This document shows, one piece after another, positions 54,877 to 64,000 of a stretch of 64,000 bases of DNA (position 1 is the first letter of the stretch; the number at the start of each line of letters is the position of its first letter). The stretch covers positions 21,429,373 through 21,493,372 of the forward strand of contig OX243821.1 of assembly GCA_945859605.1 (NCBI GenBank). The letters run 5' to 3'. The notes under the pieces were generated by a model. It did not search any database and was not told where the DNA came from. It saw only the letters and a list, made by a program, of their open reading frames with translations. Both the position numbers and the translations under genes were made by a program. This DNA comes from Lumbricus rubellus. Lineage: Eukaryota; Annelida; Clitellata; Crassiclitellata; Lumbricidae.

Positions 54877-55390
54877 CTTGCGCGCATTGCCTTAGCCACA
54901 TACTGGCGCGTGCAGCTCGAGCTGCGTCGGCAGCAGCGTCAGCCTCGTCCGCTGCCGCGACGCATGCGTTGACGTCGTCGGCCTTGGGAAAGGGCGCCGG
55001 ACATCTCCGGCCGAACGTTTCCTCGTATTCGTCCGACATATCGCGCATAAAGCAAGCCTTCGCAGCGTTTGCTGCCGCGCAGCTTTTCTCCACGAAGTGC
55101 TTTACAGCACCTTGCAGCGCACATCCTGCACCATTCGCCGCCGCAATTTCTTGCACTGGCTTAAAAAGTTGATGTAAAGGCGAAACTTCCGCTGCGAACC
55201 TTTGCTGGGCATACCGGAAGAAACGTACTTCGTCGAAGGTATAGCATCTGCTGTGCTGCTGCACCGCCGCCACCTCCTCCGTACTGTCTTCTCCCCATCG
55301 AAACATTGGCAACCTTTCCGCCGCAAACGCCTCCTCACGACCGTCCTCCGTAGTTTGTAGTGGAAAACGAAATGATTTCAAGCATCTTAT
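54877..55390 (-). CDS. Ala-rich exon of unknown gene
   Basis: A 514-nt open minus exon with acceptor ATTCCTTCTTCAG and strong donor GCAAG/GTAATT. Peptides in order: FRFPLQTTEDGREEAFAAER, FDEVRFFRYAQQRFAAEVSP, LHQLFKPVQEIAAANGAG, CFMRDMSDEYEETFGRRCPA, ADEADAAADAARAARAS. GC content and Ala use are far above the neighbourhood. It is free of stops over more than 170 codons and probably helical. The open frame continues past the donor to 54749. I recognise no family; host exon or transposon protein are both possible. Confidence 0.45.
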
Positions 55391-55399
55391 CTGAAGAAG

Positions 55400-57715
55400 G
55401 AATATCACCACATGTCTTTAACTGTGTCTTCTGGCTTGCCGTAAGAATGGCAATATCTTTCTTCACTTTAACAACACTGTCTTTGTCTTCCTGGAGTACG
55501 GTCAGAATATGTCATTCGAATGCTGAAATGATTTACAAATACTTGCATGTACATTTATACACACATGCATGCAAACATACATACATTGTTACATACATTC
55601 ACATATATTCCTGTGGCTTCATTCGAACCTGAATCTCCCGACTCGTCACTGTGCTCTTCCCCAGTAGCCATTAATTAAGTCACCCTCAGTCCTGAGGGTC
55701 TCACCTTTGGCGACTATCGTTGATTCACTCTTTAGATACACCATGACTATTTTCTTGGCAGAAGATAAGGGATGGTTTGCCATTGCCTTCTCCCTGTTTG
55801 CCATCCGTGCCCGTTCGTTCACCCTTCCATACGGAAAGGTTACTAACAGGTCGAACCACGAGAAGGTGGGCACGGTGGACTTTGATTCGCCAGCCCAGGT
55901 CGGTTCCGAGTCTACGCTCCAATTGGAGTCGTCGGTCGGGTGTCCTCCCTGCTTTACTCAATTTAATGAGTGACTGACAAACCTTTGCGACCCCATATAT
56001 ATATATACATATATACATAGTACATACGTATTATACTTACATATACATACACCACCGCATGCATACATGCATATGTACAAGATGCATACATTCTTGCATA
56101 GGCTACAATTAAACATATATACATACAAATTATACATGTATGTATGTGCGTATATATTCAAATGTGTATGTATATACGATTGGGGTCCGTTCGCACCCCA
56201 CCCGATGCGTTTAAGTTGTCTGATATGCGGGTATGATTAGGGTTAAGAACGCCTTCTGGTGTGATAAATATCTTAATCCACCATTCTTCTAGTTTTTTCA
56301 AATATCTCCTTTTCAAGTTGACTTGGCATGTGCTTAAAGTATTTTTTGAGCTCATTTCTATGCCCTTCAATAAATACAGTACGTGACTGAATCTCTCTTT
56401 GGCGCCTCCTCTGCTCCTTACAAATGCTACAACATTGATTATGAAATTATGATAGCCTCCCTAATACTGCACAAAGGAGTGATCAAGCATTTAAATGAAG
56501 AGACAATACAAAGTTTGTATTCATTATTTATGTGTTTTACTTTCTTCTAACTAGAAGAGCAATATATGCATATACTGTAAGGAAAGTGAGTGTGTGTCCA
56601 CGAGAAGGAAACTAACGCAAGCAAAGGGCATTAATTACCCCAGCTTCTATGACTATGGATTATGAAGGGCCATCACAAGCTCACTATGCCATGGTGTAGG
56701 CAAACAATTATGTAATTTGCATCATGACAATGTACTTTTACATTGTAATTTTAAATCAACTCTTTTGTGAGCAAAATACGAATGCACAATATTGATATTT
56801 TACAGCACTATACAGGATATTTAAATATGTGAGACTTCGTGCCGATGACCACTAAACACTGTGTTTCCACAACATATGTATGAAAACTGATGCTTACAAG
56901 AGTTTCTGCCAGCTCCCACGTACTCCCGGGGTGATATCTGCATCTGATTGAAGCAGTTTTGAGTTGGGCTGTGGAGGTGGTTTAGTCACACTCTTTGTTG
57001 GGTATCGCTGGTCGCTTCTTTAAAGGTTGTTCAGATTCCGACTTTGTTGATTCAACATACCTCGGACACAGGCCACTATATGTCTCTGTGTGTCTCGGTC
57101 TACATGTATGTGTCCGTGTATTATGACCCTTGGTCGTCGTGTATCATCGTAACCGTTTTACTATACCTCTGACACACTCCATCGTGATTCTATCCACCGG
57201 AACTTTAGTGACTTGTGTCATTGCCTCCTTGCGCGCGATTGTGACATCCTTTGAATCAGTTTCGGCGCTTCTGCATAGAACATGAGAGTAATTAAATTAC
57301 AACTCAATAAACAATTCAATTACAGAACTCAAGAATATGCCAACATCATGCTTTCTGATGATTCAACAATCCTCTGACACAGGCCACTGTAAAGACACAG
57401 TATGCTGTAAGATGTATTTTTAAGTTTCAACGCACATGCAACGGCCTTGTAAAATAAAATTTGGTGAAATCCAGCATTATTTGCATAGATCTATCAAATG
57501 AAAAGCAAGTATATGGCAGATTTTGGAAATGCCATGCTCTTACAAGAAACAGTTCGTTGCCACCTGTAAAAATTCAAAAACGGGCTTATCAACATTGAAC
57601 AAATTAATATCCAAACATTACCTTTCCACTGCATATTCACTCACTCATCCGCGCTTGTTATTATCAACTCATCAACTACATAATGAGCGTACATTCTATT
57701 GAAGTTTAAGGTATC
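55400..57715. other. No gene seen; repeat debris
   Basis: 55740-55800 has TTTCTTGGCAGAAGATAAGG then GGTTTGCCATTGCCTTCTCC, a word pair I associate with LINE/SINE 3' regions. 55990-56175 is a (TACATA)n-like microsatellite. 56200-57715 shows nothing supported. Confidence 0.4.
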
Positions 57716-57720
57716 GGTTG

Positions 57721-58270
57721 CTTTCATCTCAGATTCTAAATTGGAAGTTATTTCTGAATCATTCAGCTCCGTACATAACTATGGCCTACCATGTACGTTT
57801 GTGATTTTATGCATCAGTTAGTTGCATGTAAGATTCTAAATTGGAAGTCATTTCTGAATCATTCAGCTCCTTACATAGATATGGCCTACAATGTATGTTT
57901 GTGATTTTATGCATCAATTGCTTCCATATAAGATTCTAAATTGGAAGTCATTTCTGAATCATTCAGCTCCTTACATGGGTATGGCCTACCATGTACGTTT
58001 GTGATTTTATGCATCAGTTGCTTTCATATAAGATTCTAAGTTGGAAGTCATTTCTGAATCATTCAGCTCCCTACATAGGTATGGCCTACCATGTACGTTT
58101 GTGATTTTATGCATCAGTTGCTTCCATCTCAGATTCTAAATTTGAAGTCATATCTGATTCATTCAGCTTCTTACATAACTATGGCCTACCATGTACGTTT
58201 GTGATTTTATGCATCACTTGCTTCCATCTCCGATTCTAAATTGGAAGTTATTTCTGAAACGTTCAGCTCC
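57721..58270. repeat. 100-bp tandem repeat, about 5.5 copies
   Basis: AGATTCTAAATTGGAAGT occurs at 57731, 57831, 57931, 58031, 58131 and 58231, exactly 100 bp apart, with TCATTCAGCTCC and GGCCTACCATGTACGTTTGT between. Copies differ by a few substitutions but no indels. Confidence 0.95.
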
Positions 58271-58509
58271 TTCAACTAGATCGTTGGATGACACATGCAA
58301 CACTGACTGGAATAACTTCATCAGTTGTTGCCTAATGCCTTTCCCAACCTTTGTGTTCGAAAGCCAGCTTCAGACAGATTGCAATGCATGAAAATGGAAG
58401 GTCATTGATGGCCAAATCGTTTTTAATGCATTACGCACTGCAGAAGAATTATCTGACTATACCACCTTTTCCCAAAGAATTTGTGCTTTCTTGCACGTCT
58501 TGTATCTCA

Positions 58510-58770
58510 TTGTTTTCCAATCTGGTCCTACATTGTGGTCACATGCACGTCTATTATTCCGTCAGTTTTCCAGTCTGGTCCTGCATTGTGGGCACATGCA
58601 CGTCTTTTATTCCGTCAATTTTCCAGTCTGATCATGCATTGTGGGCACATGCACGTCTTTTATTCCATCAGTTTTCCGGTCTGGTCATGCATTATAGGCA
58701 CGTGCACGTCTTTTATTCCGTCAGTTTCCCGGTCTGGTCATGCATTGTGGGCTCATTGTGTCTGTGATGC
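58510..58770. repeat. 53-bp tandem repeat, about five copies
   Basis: TCTGGTC(C/A)T-type words at 58521, 58574, 58627, 58680 and 58733, exactly 53 bp apart, with GTGGGCACATGCACGTCTTT inside. The frame 58351-58767 runs through it and is probably not a gene, because 53 is not a multiple of three and each frame reads different peptides. Confidence 0.95.
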
Positions 58771-58799
58771 AGCTCCTGGTTGCATCTTATAAAATACAT

Positions 58800-59390
58800 G
58801 AAAGCGAGCTACAGTCTTTGTAGATTTCAATGCAAAGATGCTGAATGCATCTTTCAGTGCACTACAAAACCAGTGACGTAGCCTGCTTCACATTGACCAG
58901 GTGTTATGATTACTCCCTCTGGAACAGCTCCATATTTTGAAGGTAACATGAGAAAGGTGACGCTATGATTTTCTGCATTCCTCGCAGTTGAATTGTTGAA
59001 TGCAATGTCTCGTCTATTCACTAATGTATGAGCTCACTACATCCACTGTAGATGTCTGACTTGCGAGTGTTAGTTCGTGCACTGTGTAGCTACTTGCTGG
59101 GCCAAGGCCTGCTGAGCTGGATGAATGATGACATCAGTATCTTACGCTATATACTAGGACATCCCAAATTAAACTGATGCAAATATGGATTACTTATTGA
59201 CTAAAATAATACAATCTGTGACCACAAACACACCCATTGTTGGGAGTGTCTATTCTTCAAAATACCTTTTAGTTCGGAGAGTGATTATACCATTTGTTAT
59301 ATTTGAACACTGTTGCATCTAAGAAACTTATTCTCATGTTACTGTAGATTTAGAATTAGAAGTTTTCGGCATTGTTTTTCCACTAGGATA
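58800..59390. other. No gene seen
   Basis: No exon, domain or repeat structure supported in this stretch. Confidence 0.4.
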
Positions 59391-59405
59391 AACAGGACTT
59401 GGGGG

Positions 59406-60472
59406 CAGTGATATTTTAGTTCAGGGAATAATTTTAGTTATTATTTTTATTCTATTCTAACTTTTTATTTATTATTATTATTCTATTTTAGTTAATGAAA
59501 TAATTTTAGTTTAAATTATTATTATTCAGTTCAATGAAAATAATTTTAGTTTTTATTTAGTTCAAGTTCAGTTTGCATAATTAATACAATACATAGGAAA
59601 ACAACAGAAAAGTTACAGAACAAAAGAACGCCTATATTTAATTAACGTGGTGTGTTCACTGTGTTGGAAGAGTATTAATGAAGAATGCAACTGAAGTTAA
59701 ACAAGAATATGGTTATTTAATTTGTGGAAGACCCTCATCTCGAAAGATTTTCTAATTATGTTGCGACGACCTGCAGTGAGGATACAGCACACTGAAAAAA
59801 TCCGCTCAACGTAGGCCTATGCCTGAGAGGCTGAGGCAGTTACCAAATCCTGACCAAGCATGGACAGTTTGCTATAGCAACTTTTTTTATCTTGCCAGAA
59901 GTCAAGTGCATTGTCACACACAACATTGTCAGTATCCATTATATATCGATTCAGCTGATCCAGAATAGTGTCATTATTGTTCGATGTTGCCGGTAACTCA
60001 GCAGCCTTACATTTGGATTTATTTGTTATAGCATCGTAAAAACGAAGAATTTCCAAACCGGACTATCCTTTTTTCGCCCAGCGAGCAATTTTGCAAGCGA
60101 ACTCATTATTATTTACTTTCTAAACAAAATAAATATTTCAGTATGAATAACAACCACACTTCGCTGCTTTTTCTGAAATAAAGGAAGCGGAAGTTGATAG
60201 AATTGCGGAAGTTGATAATGGGCGCGTTTTTTGACATCGGAGCGTTCACCCAGTGCATTCCAAAACGTGATCGAAAAAAATTTACACGACTTTCAACAAT
60301 TTTCGTTTGGCTAATAATTTTAGTTATTATTATTATTCAGTTCGGTACTTTTAAATATAGTTTTTATTCTATTTTCGTTAGTGAAATAATTATAGTTATG
60401 ATTTCGTTATTATTAACGATTCCGCCAAAAAATTTAGTTTTTATTTAGTTCTCGTTAACGAAAATATCACTG
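59406..60472 (-). mobile_element. hAT element, internally deleted, intact ends
   Basis: Ends CAGTGATATTTTAGTT at 59406 and AACGAAAATATCACTG at 60472, flanked by CTTGGGGG on both sides (59398-59405 and 60473-60480). Subterminal AATTTTAGTT/TTATTTTTATTC blocks repeat in both arms. The 1067-bp element carries the end of a hAT transposase on the minus strand. Confidence 0.9.
59697..60056 (-). pseudogene. hAT transposase, C-terminal dimerisation region
   Basis: Minus strand: CDNALDFWQDKKSCYSKLSM, LGQDLVTASASQA, a TAG stop, then AYVERIFSVCCILTAGRRN and RKSFEMRVFHKLN. FW--K...Y..L...A...L..PASQAYVERIFS is the hATC dimerisation signature. The DDE core is lost and one stop interrupts the frame. It sits in the correct orientation within the element 59406-60472. 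Confidence 0.8.
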
Positions 60473-60577
60473 CTTGGGGGTGGCATCATGTTGAGATTAA
60501 TTATCAATTCCATCTGTGGAGGTTTCAGTAGTTTTATAGGTGGTCTGATGAAGGTTCAGAAGGGTAATTTGTTTAAT

Positions 60578-61194
60578 TCAGGTTATCTCAGTCTGAGTCG
60601 CTATTGATGCTGTTTTCTTTGGTGCTTTTACAGTGTTTGCATATGAAGGAATTGAAGGGCCGGATGTTCTGTCTACAATATTCCTCGCTTTCGCAAAGGA
60701 AACTGCTTGTGTTACTTTAACTTTTTGTATTTCTCTTTCTCTTTTCCATTTAGGACAATCTTTCGAATACGCTGGATGGTTCTCTCCACAGTTTACACAC
60801 TTAGGGGTCTTTTGGCATTGGATCTCGCGTGTTTCTATGTGTCCTTCTTCACCACATCGTGGGCATGTGTCGTTTCTCTTGCAATTAGCTCTGTGATGTC
60901 CGAACCGCTGACATTTAAAGCAGCGCATTGGCTGGGGAATGAAAACCTCCACCTTCAGGACTTTTGGTGGAGCATGATTTTCAAATGTTAGTATGATGGT
61001 ATCAGTTTGTTTAACCTGTCCGTCTCTTTTGATGGTTATTCTCTTTGCTTTCGATACTCCTTGTTCTCTCAATCCATCCACAATCTCTTCCTCTGAACAT
61101 TCTCTCAGGTCAGGGGTTCGCACAACCCCTTGACTGGTGTTTAGGCTGCGATGCCCTGAGACTTTAACCGGGATGTCAGCAAAACTCTTGGAAG
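60578..61194 (-). pseudogene. LINE ORF1 (gag-like) with zinc knuckles
   Basis: The minus frame, open about 200 codons, has FADIPVKVSGHRSLNTSQGV, LRECSEEEIVDGLREQGVSK, FIPQPMRCFKCQRFGHHRAN, CPRCGEEGH, KCVNCGENHPAYSKDCPKW, SYANTVKAPKK. Three CCHC-type knuckles after a PIRCFKCQRFGH-like block are typical of ORF1 of Jockey-superfamily and related non-LTR elements, an RNA-binding protein. The second knuckle has an insertion (ETREIQ). No start codon in its own frame; the 5' end is replaced by the next entry. No reverse transcriptase follows. Confidence 0.75.
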
Positions 61195-61517
61195 ATAAGG
61201 TTGTTTAAGCGAGCATGCCTCTCAAGATCCTCGACTTTGGCTTCGAGCACTTTCGTGGACGATTTGATAGCAGATACCTGGTCGCTGATTTCATGTAGAG
61301 ATTCCTCGATTTTTGCGAAGGTTTCTATTTTGGTTGCTTCCATGTTCTGATTAATCGAGGCTGTTACGTCCGCAGTCACCTCCGCTGCGAGTTCCTTGAC
61401 TAGAGATTTCATCATAGGAATGAGAAGCGTGGATAGACGGTCCAGTAGAACATTCAGTTTCTTATCGTCAAGGACTAATTCGGATAGTTCCTCAACCTTT
61501 GCCATCCTTTTTGCCAT
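61176..61517 (-). CDS. Coiled-coil ORF1-like N-terminus from another LINE
   Basis: From ATG: MAKRMAKVEELSELVLDDKK, LLIPMMKSLVKELAAEV, FAKIEESLHEISDQVSAIKS, LEAKVEDLERHARLNNLIFQ. A long heptad region ending in LE.K..DLE..AR.NNL.F is the coiled-coil end of L1/CR1-type ORF1 proteins, where an RNA-binding domain should follow. Instead a stop occurs and the zinc-knuckle gag of a different type begins within 20 bases in another frame. This is a recombinant or nested element. Confidence 0.55.
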   Translation of the reverse strand: MAKRMAKVEELSELVLDDKKLNVLLDRLSTLLIPMMKSLVKELAAEVTADVTASINQNMEATKIETFAKIEESLHEISDQVSAIKSSTKVLEAKVEDLERHARLNNLIFQEFC

Positions 61518-61519
61518 AT

Positions 61520-62230
61520 CGATAGATTGTGAGCGAAGTTAGAATTGAAATAAAGTCGAAATTCCAACGTTAGCAAAACAAACTGCGGTAGACAGTCCTC
61601 ACGTGTAATTACGAGTTGACTGGGTGTGGCCGTGCAGATGCGTAGTTAGTTAAAGTTCATACCAACGATGTAAATTCTCCATTATTTTGAAAGTTATTCA
61701 AAGCTGCCAACACGAAACGGCATCCCGACGTTTTCGCTGTTTTACTGTAAGAAAGCTGTTGCTCAAACGAGTTTAAATCCAAAATTTGTCGATTATTTCG
61801 GTCATGCTACCGTCAGTCCACCACCATGATCACATGATCACTTCTTCAGTTGAAGTATGAGCGGAAGAAGAGAGATAATTGCGCCTCTGCGTTGAACTTT
61901 CCTCGTCGAACGAACGTCTCTGTGTGGCACTGGCATCGTTGAACGAACCGGACTTAAGCTCCCATATGTTGTATGTCGCCTCATGATTCTCACTCGCGAA
62001 AGGTCCCAGCGACAGCAACATCAGTTCATTTTCAAAACGGGTTCTTTCTTCTCAAATCACAGGTTTATATTCAGTTTCTGACAAACTACCGATCCCCTTC
62101 CAGGATCCAACCAGCCATATTAAGTAACACATTGACAGCTGTTTAGTACAACAGTCAAACAGTAAAAGCCTGACATTCAACCGTACACCAAGACTACCAG
62201 TCTTACCGCCAAAACTAGCCTATGGAACTC
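61520..62230. other. No gene seen
   Basis: Possibly the 5' region of the LINE copy. Short minus frame 61830-62021 is not supported. The near-palindrome ATGATCACATGATCAC lies at 61824-61839. Confidence 0.35.
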
Positions 62231-62384
62231 CTCACTAGCTCTCAGGTGCACTCGCCCACACATGGTCCCTCCTGACCATCCTACTAAAGGTCTCAGATAG
62301 GCAGACAGACAGTAACACAGACTGAGACACACAGAGGCAACAGGTAAATGTAACAGTAACCTGTAACAATATATATATATATAC

Positions 62385-62534
62385 TTCGACAGTAGTTTTA
62401 CTTTCAATGGCATATTCCAATGCATCCCTGTGATTACGTTCAACATGCTTTTTAAAACTTGCCGCAGTTGTATAGATTTGATTGCAAGCAGAAATGCCAC
62501 ACAATAATTCACATCGTTCATTTGATGAATGCAT
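62385..62534 (-). CDS. C2H2-type zinc-finger exon
   Basis: ATG at 62534, donor GTATAT after 62385. It reads MHSSNERCELLCGISACNQI, YTTAASFKKHVERNHRDAL, EYAIESKTTVE. C-x4-C-x12-H-x4-H is a C2H2 variant, usual at the start of transposase-like or C2H2 proteins. No downstream exon identified. Confidence 0.4.
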
Positions 62535-62648
62535 TAAAACTCAAGTTTATTTCTGAAACTTTGCAAAGTCTCTTCATTTTTCTAGTGCTACATCATCAAA
62601 TATAAAAAGGGGAGAAAAAAGAGAGAAGAAGACAGTTTCATAGCACTC

Positions 62649-62800
62649 TCACTCGTCGTCACTTATAAGTACAGCATCTTCATAACATTCTCTCGAGCTA
62701 ATCTCTTGTACATTTGTTGCATTAGAATTGTTGATCGATAGCCATAACATCTCATCATCATAACGCATTCCTGAATCCAAAATAGACATAGATTTGTCAC
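62649..62800 (-). pseudogene. Duplicate of the last coding part of the next gene
   Basis: Reads SDKSMSILDSGMRYDDEMLW, LSINNSNATNVQEISSRECY, EDAVLISDDE and stop. It differs from the copy in 62992-63396 by one residue (Leu for Ile). It lacks upstream exons; the repeat at 62800-62898 abuts it. Confidence 0.7.
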
Positions 62801-62991
62801 TAGCTCTCAGGTGCACTGGCCCACACATGGTCGCTCCTGACCATCCTACTAAAGGTTTCAGATAGGCAGACAGACAGTAACACAGACTGAGACTCACAGT
62901 TTATTTCTGAAACTTTGCAAAGTCTCTTCATTTTTCTAGTGCTACATCATCAAATATAAAAATGGGAGAAAAAAGAGAGAAGAAAGCACTC

Positions 62992-63593
62992 TCACTCGTC
63001 GTCGCTTATAATTACAGCATCTTCATAACATTCTCTCGAGCTAATCTCTTGTACATTTGTTGCATTAGAATTGTTGATCGATAGCCATAACATCTCATCA
63101 TCATAACGCATTCCTGAATCCAAAATAGACATAGATTTGTCACTGCTAGTTGCACTCGCATCCGCATTGGTTTCAACACTCCACATGGCTGAATCATCTG
63201 CATCTGTGATGTCGCTCCAGGCATCTAGGTTGAAGAACTCTGGATCCAGCGCCATCAGAATATCCTCATCAACCCCCGTGCGAGGTGTACCATCATCCGA
63301 CGTCCCAGCTCCTCTCGGGGGTAGTGGTGAAACCGTTTTAAATGTAGTCGGGATCCCGGTCAATGGTGGTCGGGGTGACGTAGCGGTCGAGGTTTCCTAG
63401 GTCTGTGTAGGTGCATTGGCCACATTCGTGGTCGAGTCGTCATTGGGTGGTCCCAGTAAAGTTGTGTCCATCATTTCAGCATCGTCCATCAATGATTCAA
63501 AGGTAAGAACCGATTGGTTACTGTTAACTGTGGAGCAGGCTGTGGAGACGGGGTGGGTGATCTCCTAGGTCGTTTGGCCGTATGTTTCGCCAT
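62992..63593 (-). CDS. Two-exon gene for an acidic, probably nuclear protein
   Basis: Exon 1 is 63522-63593: MAKHTAKRPRRSPTPSPQPA, PQLT, donor GTAACC. Exon 2 is 62992-63396: acceptor AGACCTAG, ETSTATSPRPPLTGIPTT, LMALDPEFFNLDAWSDITDA, YDDEMLWLSINNSNATNVQE, EDAVIISDDE, stop. Phases match (0/0), giving 158 residues. KHTAKRPRR is a basic nuclear-localisation-like motif, the middle is Ser/Thr/Pro-rich and the C-terminus acidic. VIISDDE at the very end fits a SUMO-interaction motif (hydrophobic core plus acidic residues; inference). An unspliced alternative has two in-frame TAG codons, both in ACC-TAG-GA context. Family not recognised. Confidence 0.45.
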
Positions 63594-63619
63594 TGTCCAG
63601 GTCAATAGGTTAGTTGTTT

Positions 63620-64000
63620 AAGGTCTCAGTTGGTGCTTGGAAGTACCAGAGTACTAGGAGGTCCCACAATAGCCAGGGTTAGGATCTAGTTCGGTTGGTG
63701 CCGATATGTTTGGCCACCTCAGAGATCCTACATCTGATGTTGGTTATCTTAGAGCCCTATCGTCTCGTGATCTGGTCATATACCACTTCACAGGTTTTCT
63801 CCTTGTCAGTGGGGTCCAGTCCGGTGAGGATCGATCGGTGGTGGGATGGCCTCACATTGAGGTGGTTATGGACCAGTGTCCTGAGATGGTCCCCGGCGCG
63901 GTTGATATTATTCACATCCATTGTCATCCACCATTTAAACCCCCAACGACTATGACGTAGCACTTCTGTGCAGTTAAAATAGTTGTAAAAAAGCTCATGG
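63620..64000. other. No gene assigned
   Basis: Overlapping plus frames at 63695-63960 read no known domain. The region may be the promoter side of the minus-strand gene that starts at 63593. Confidence 0.35.

Larger units (their letters stand above)
62236..62900. repeat. ~100-bp repeat pair bracketing a duplicated segment
   Basis: CTAGCTCTCAGGTGCACT... GATAGGCAGACAGACAGTAA at 62236-62335 recurs at 62800-62898 with three or four changes. After the second copy, 62900-63140 repeats 62545-62798 almost exactly. Together they record a segmental duplication of the 3' end of the gene at 62992-63593. Confidence 0.85.

Noticed and set aside
58351..58767. 138-codon plus frame with repeated HALWAHARLL-like peptides
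   Set aside because: It passes through a 53-bp repeat whose period is not a multiple of three; the peptide repeat is accidental.
63695..63963. Overlapping 68-86 codon frames on both strands
   Set aside because: No domain, no splice borders, frames open on both strands; treated as chance.

Overview
This is a eukaryotic, gene-poor and transposon-dense window. It shows no operons or ribosome binding sites, but it has clear GT-AG exon borders, tRNA-derived SINEs, long microsatellites, non-LTR retrotransposon fragments, hAT, mariner and Harbinger-type DNA elements, and tandemly duplicated exons. The frequent AGGCCTAC-like words, the SINE type and the mix of element families suggest a marine invertebrate, probably a deuterostome such as an echinoderm. 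That placement is inference from pattern, not from a diagnostic gene.

Layout. 1-9.7 kb: two tandem copies of a small two-exon gene for a secreted peptide precursor (1110-2632 and 8322-9003). Between and inside them lie a mariner derivative, hAT-type MITEs with 8-bp target duplications, LINE fragments and a Harbinger-type MITE nested in a LINE. 9.7-18.7 kb: SINE copies, hammerhead-ribozyme-bearing element fragments (about 12.2-12.5, 14.8-15.1 and 16.03 kb), minus-strand exons of a PIN-domain-like gene family (13.9-18.2 kb) and LINE remnants. 19.8-21.9 kb: a nearly identical 757-bp tandem array joined to the 3' end of a MULE-like pseudogene. 23.5-34.0 kb and 41.6-45.5 kb: a minus-strand patchwork of broken copies of a zinc-finger plus tyrosine-recombinase-like gene family, mixed with MULE transposase, YqaJ-like nuclease, P-element-like, DDE-like and Gypsy gag fragments. 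In the second block the recombinase pieces are interleaved with at least six copies of one DEAD-box-helicase-like exon. 46-54 kb: a LINE reverse transcriptase, a broken gene of an invertebrate repeat-associated family, a 372-bp tandem array built from part of that gene, and five copies of a DUF4806-type N-terminal exon. 54.7-64 kb: one Ala-rich exon, a 100-bp and a 53-bp tandem repeat, a complete-ended hAT derivative with a transposase remnant, a chimeric LINE ORF1, and a two-exon gene for a nuclear-looking acidic protein whose last exon end is duplicated.

Only a few reading frames look intact: the second peptide precursor, the spliced gene at 62992-63593, a few PIN exons and the Ala-rich exon. 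Most others are relics. The most notable items are (1) the peptide-precursor pair, in which one copy keeps a Gly-Lys-Arg amidation and cleavage signal and the other has a stop where the signal region begins, (2) hammerhead ribozyme motifs with covarying stem II, and (3) exon-level amplification as a repeated theme across unrelated gene fragments. All similarity statements are from motif recognition by eye; no database search was run.
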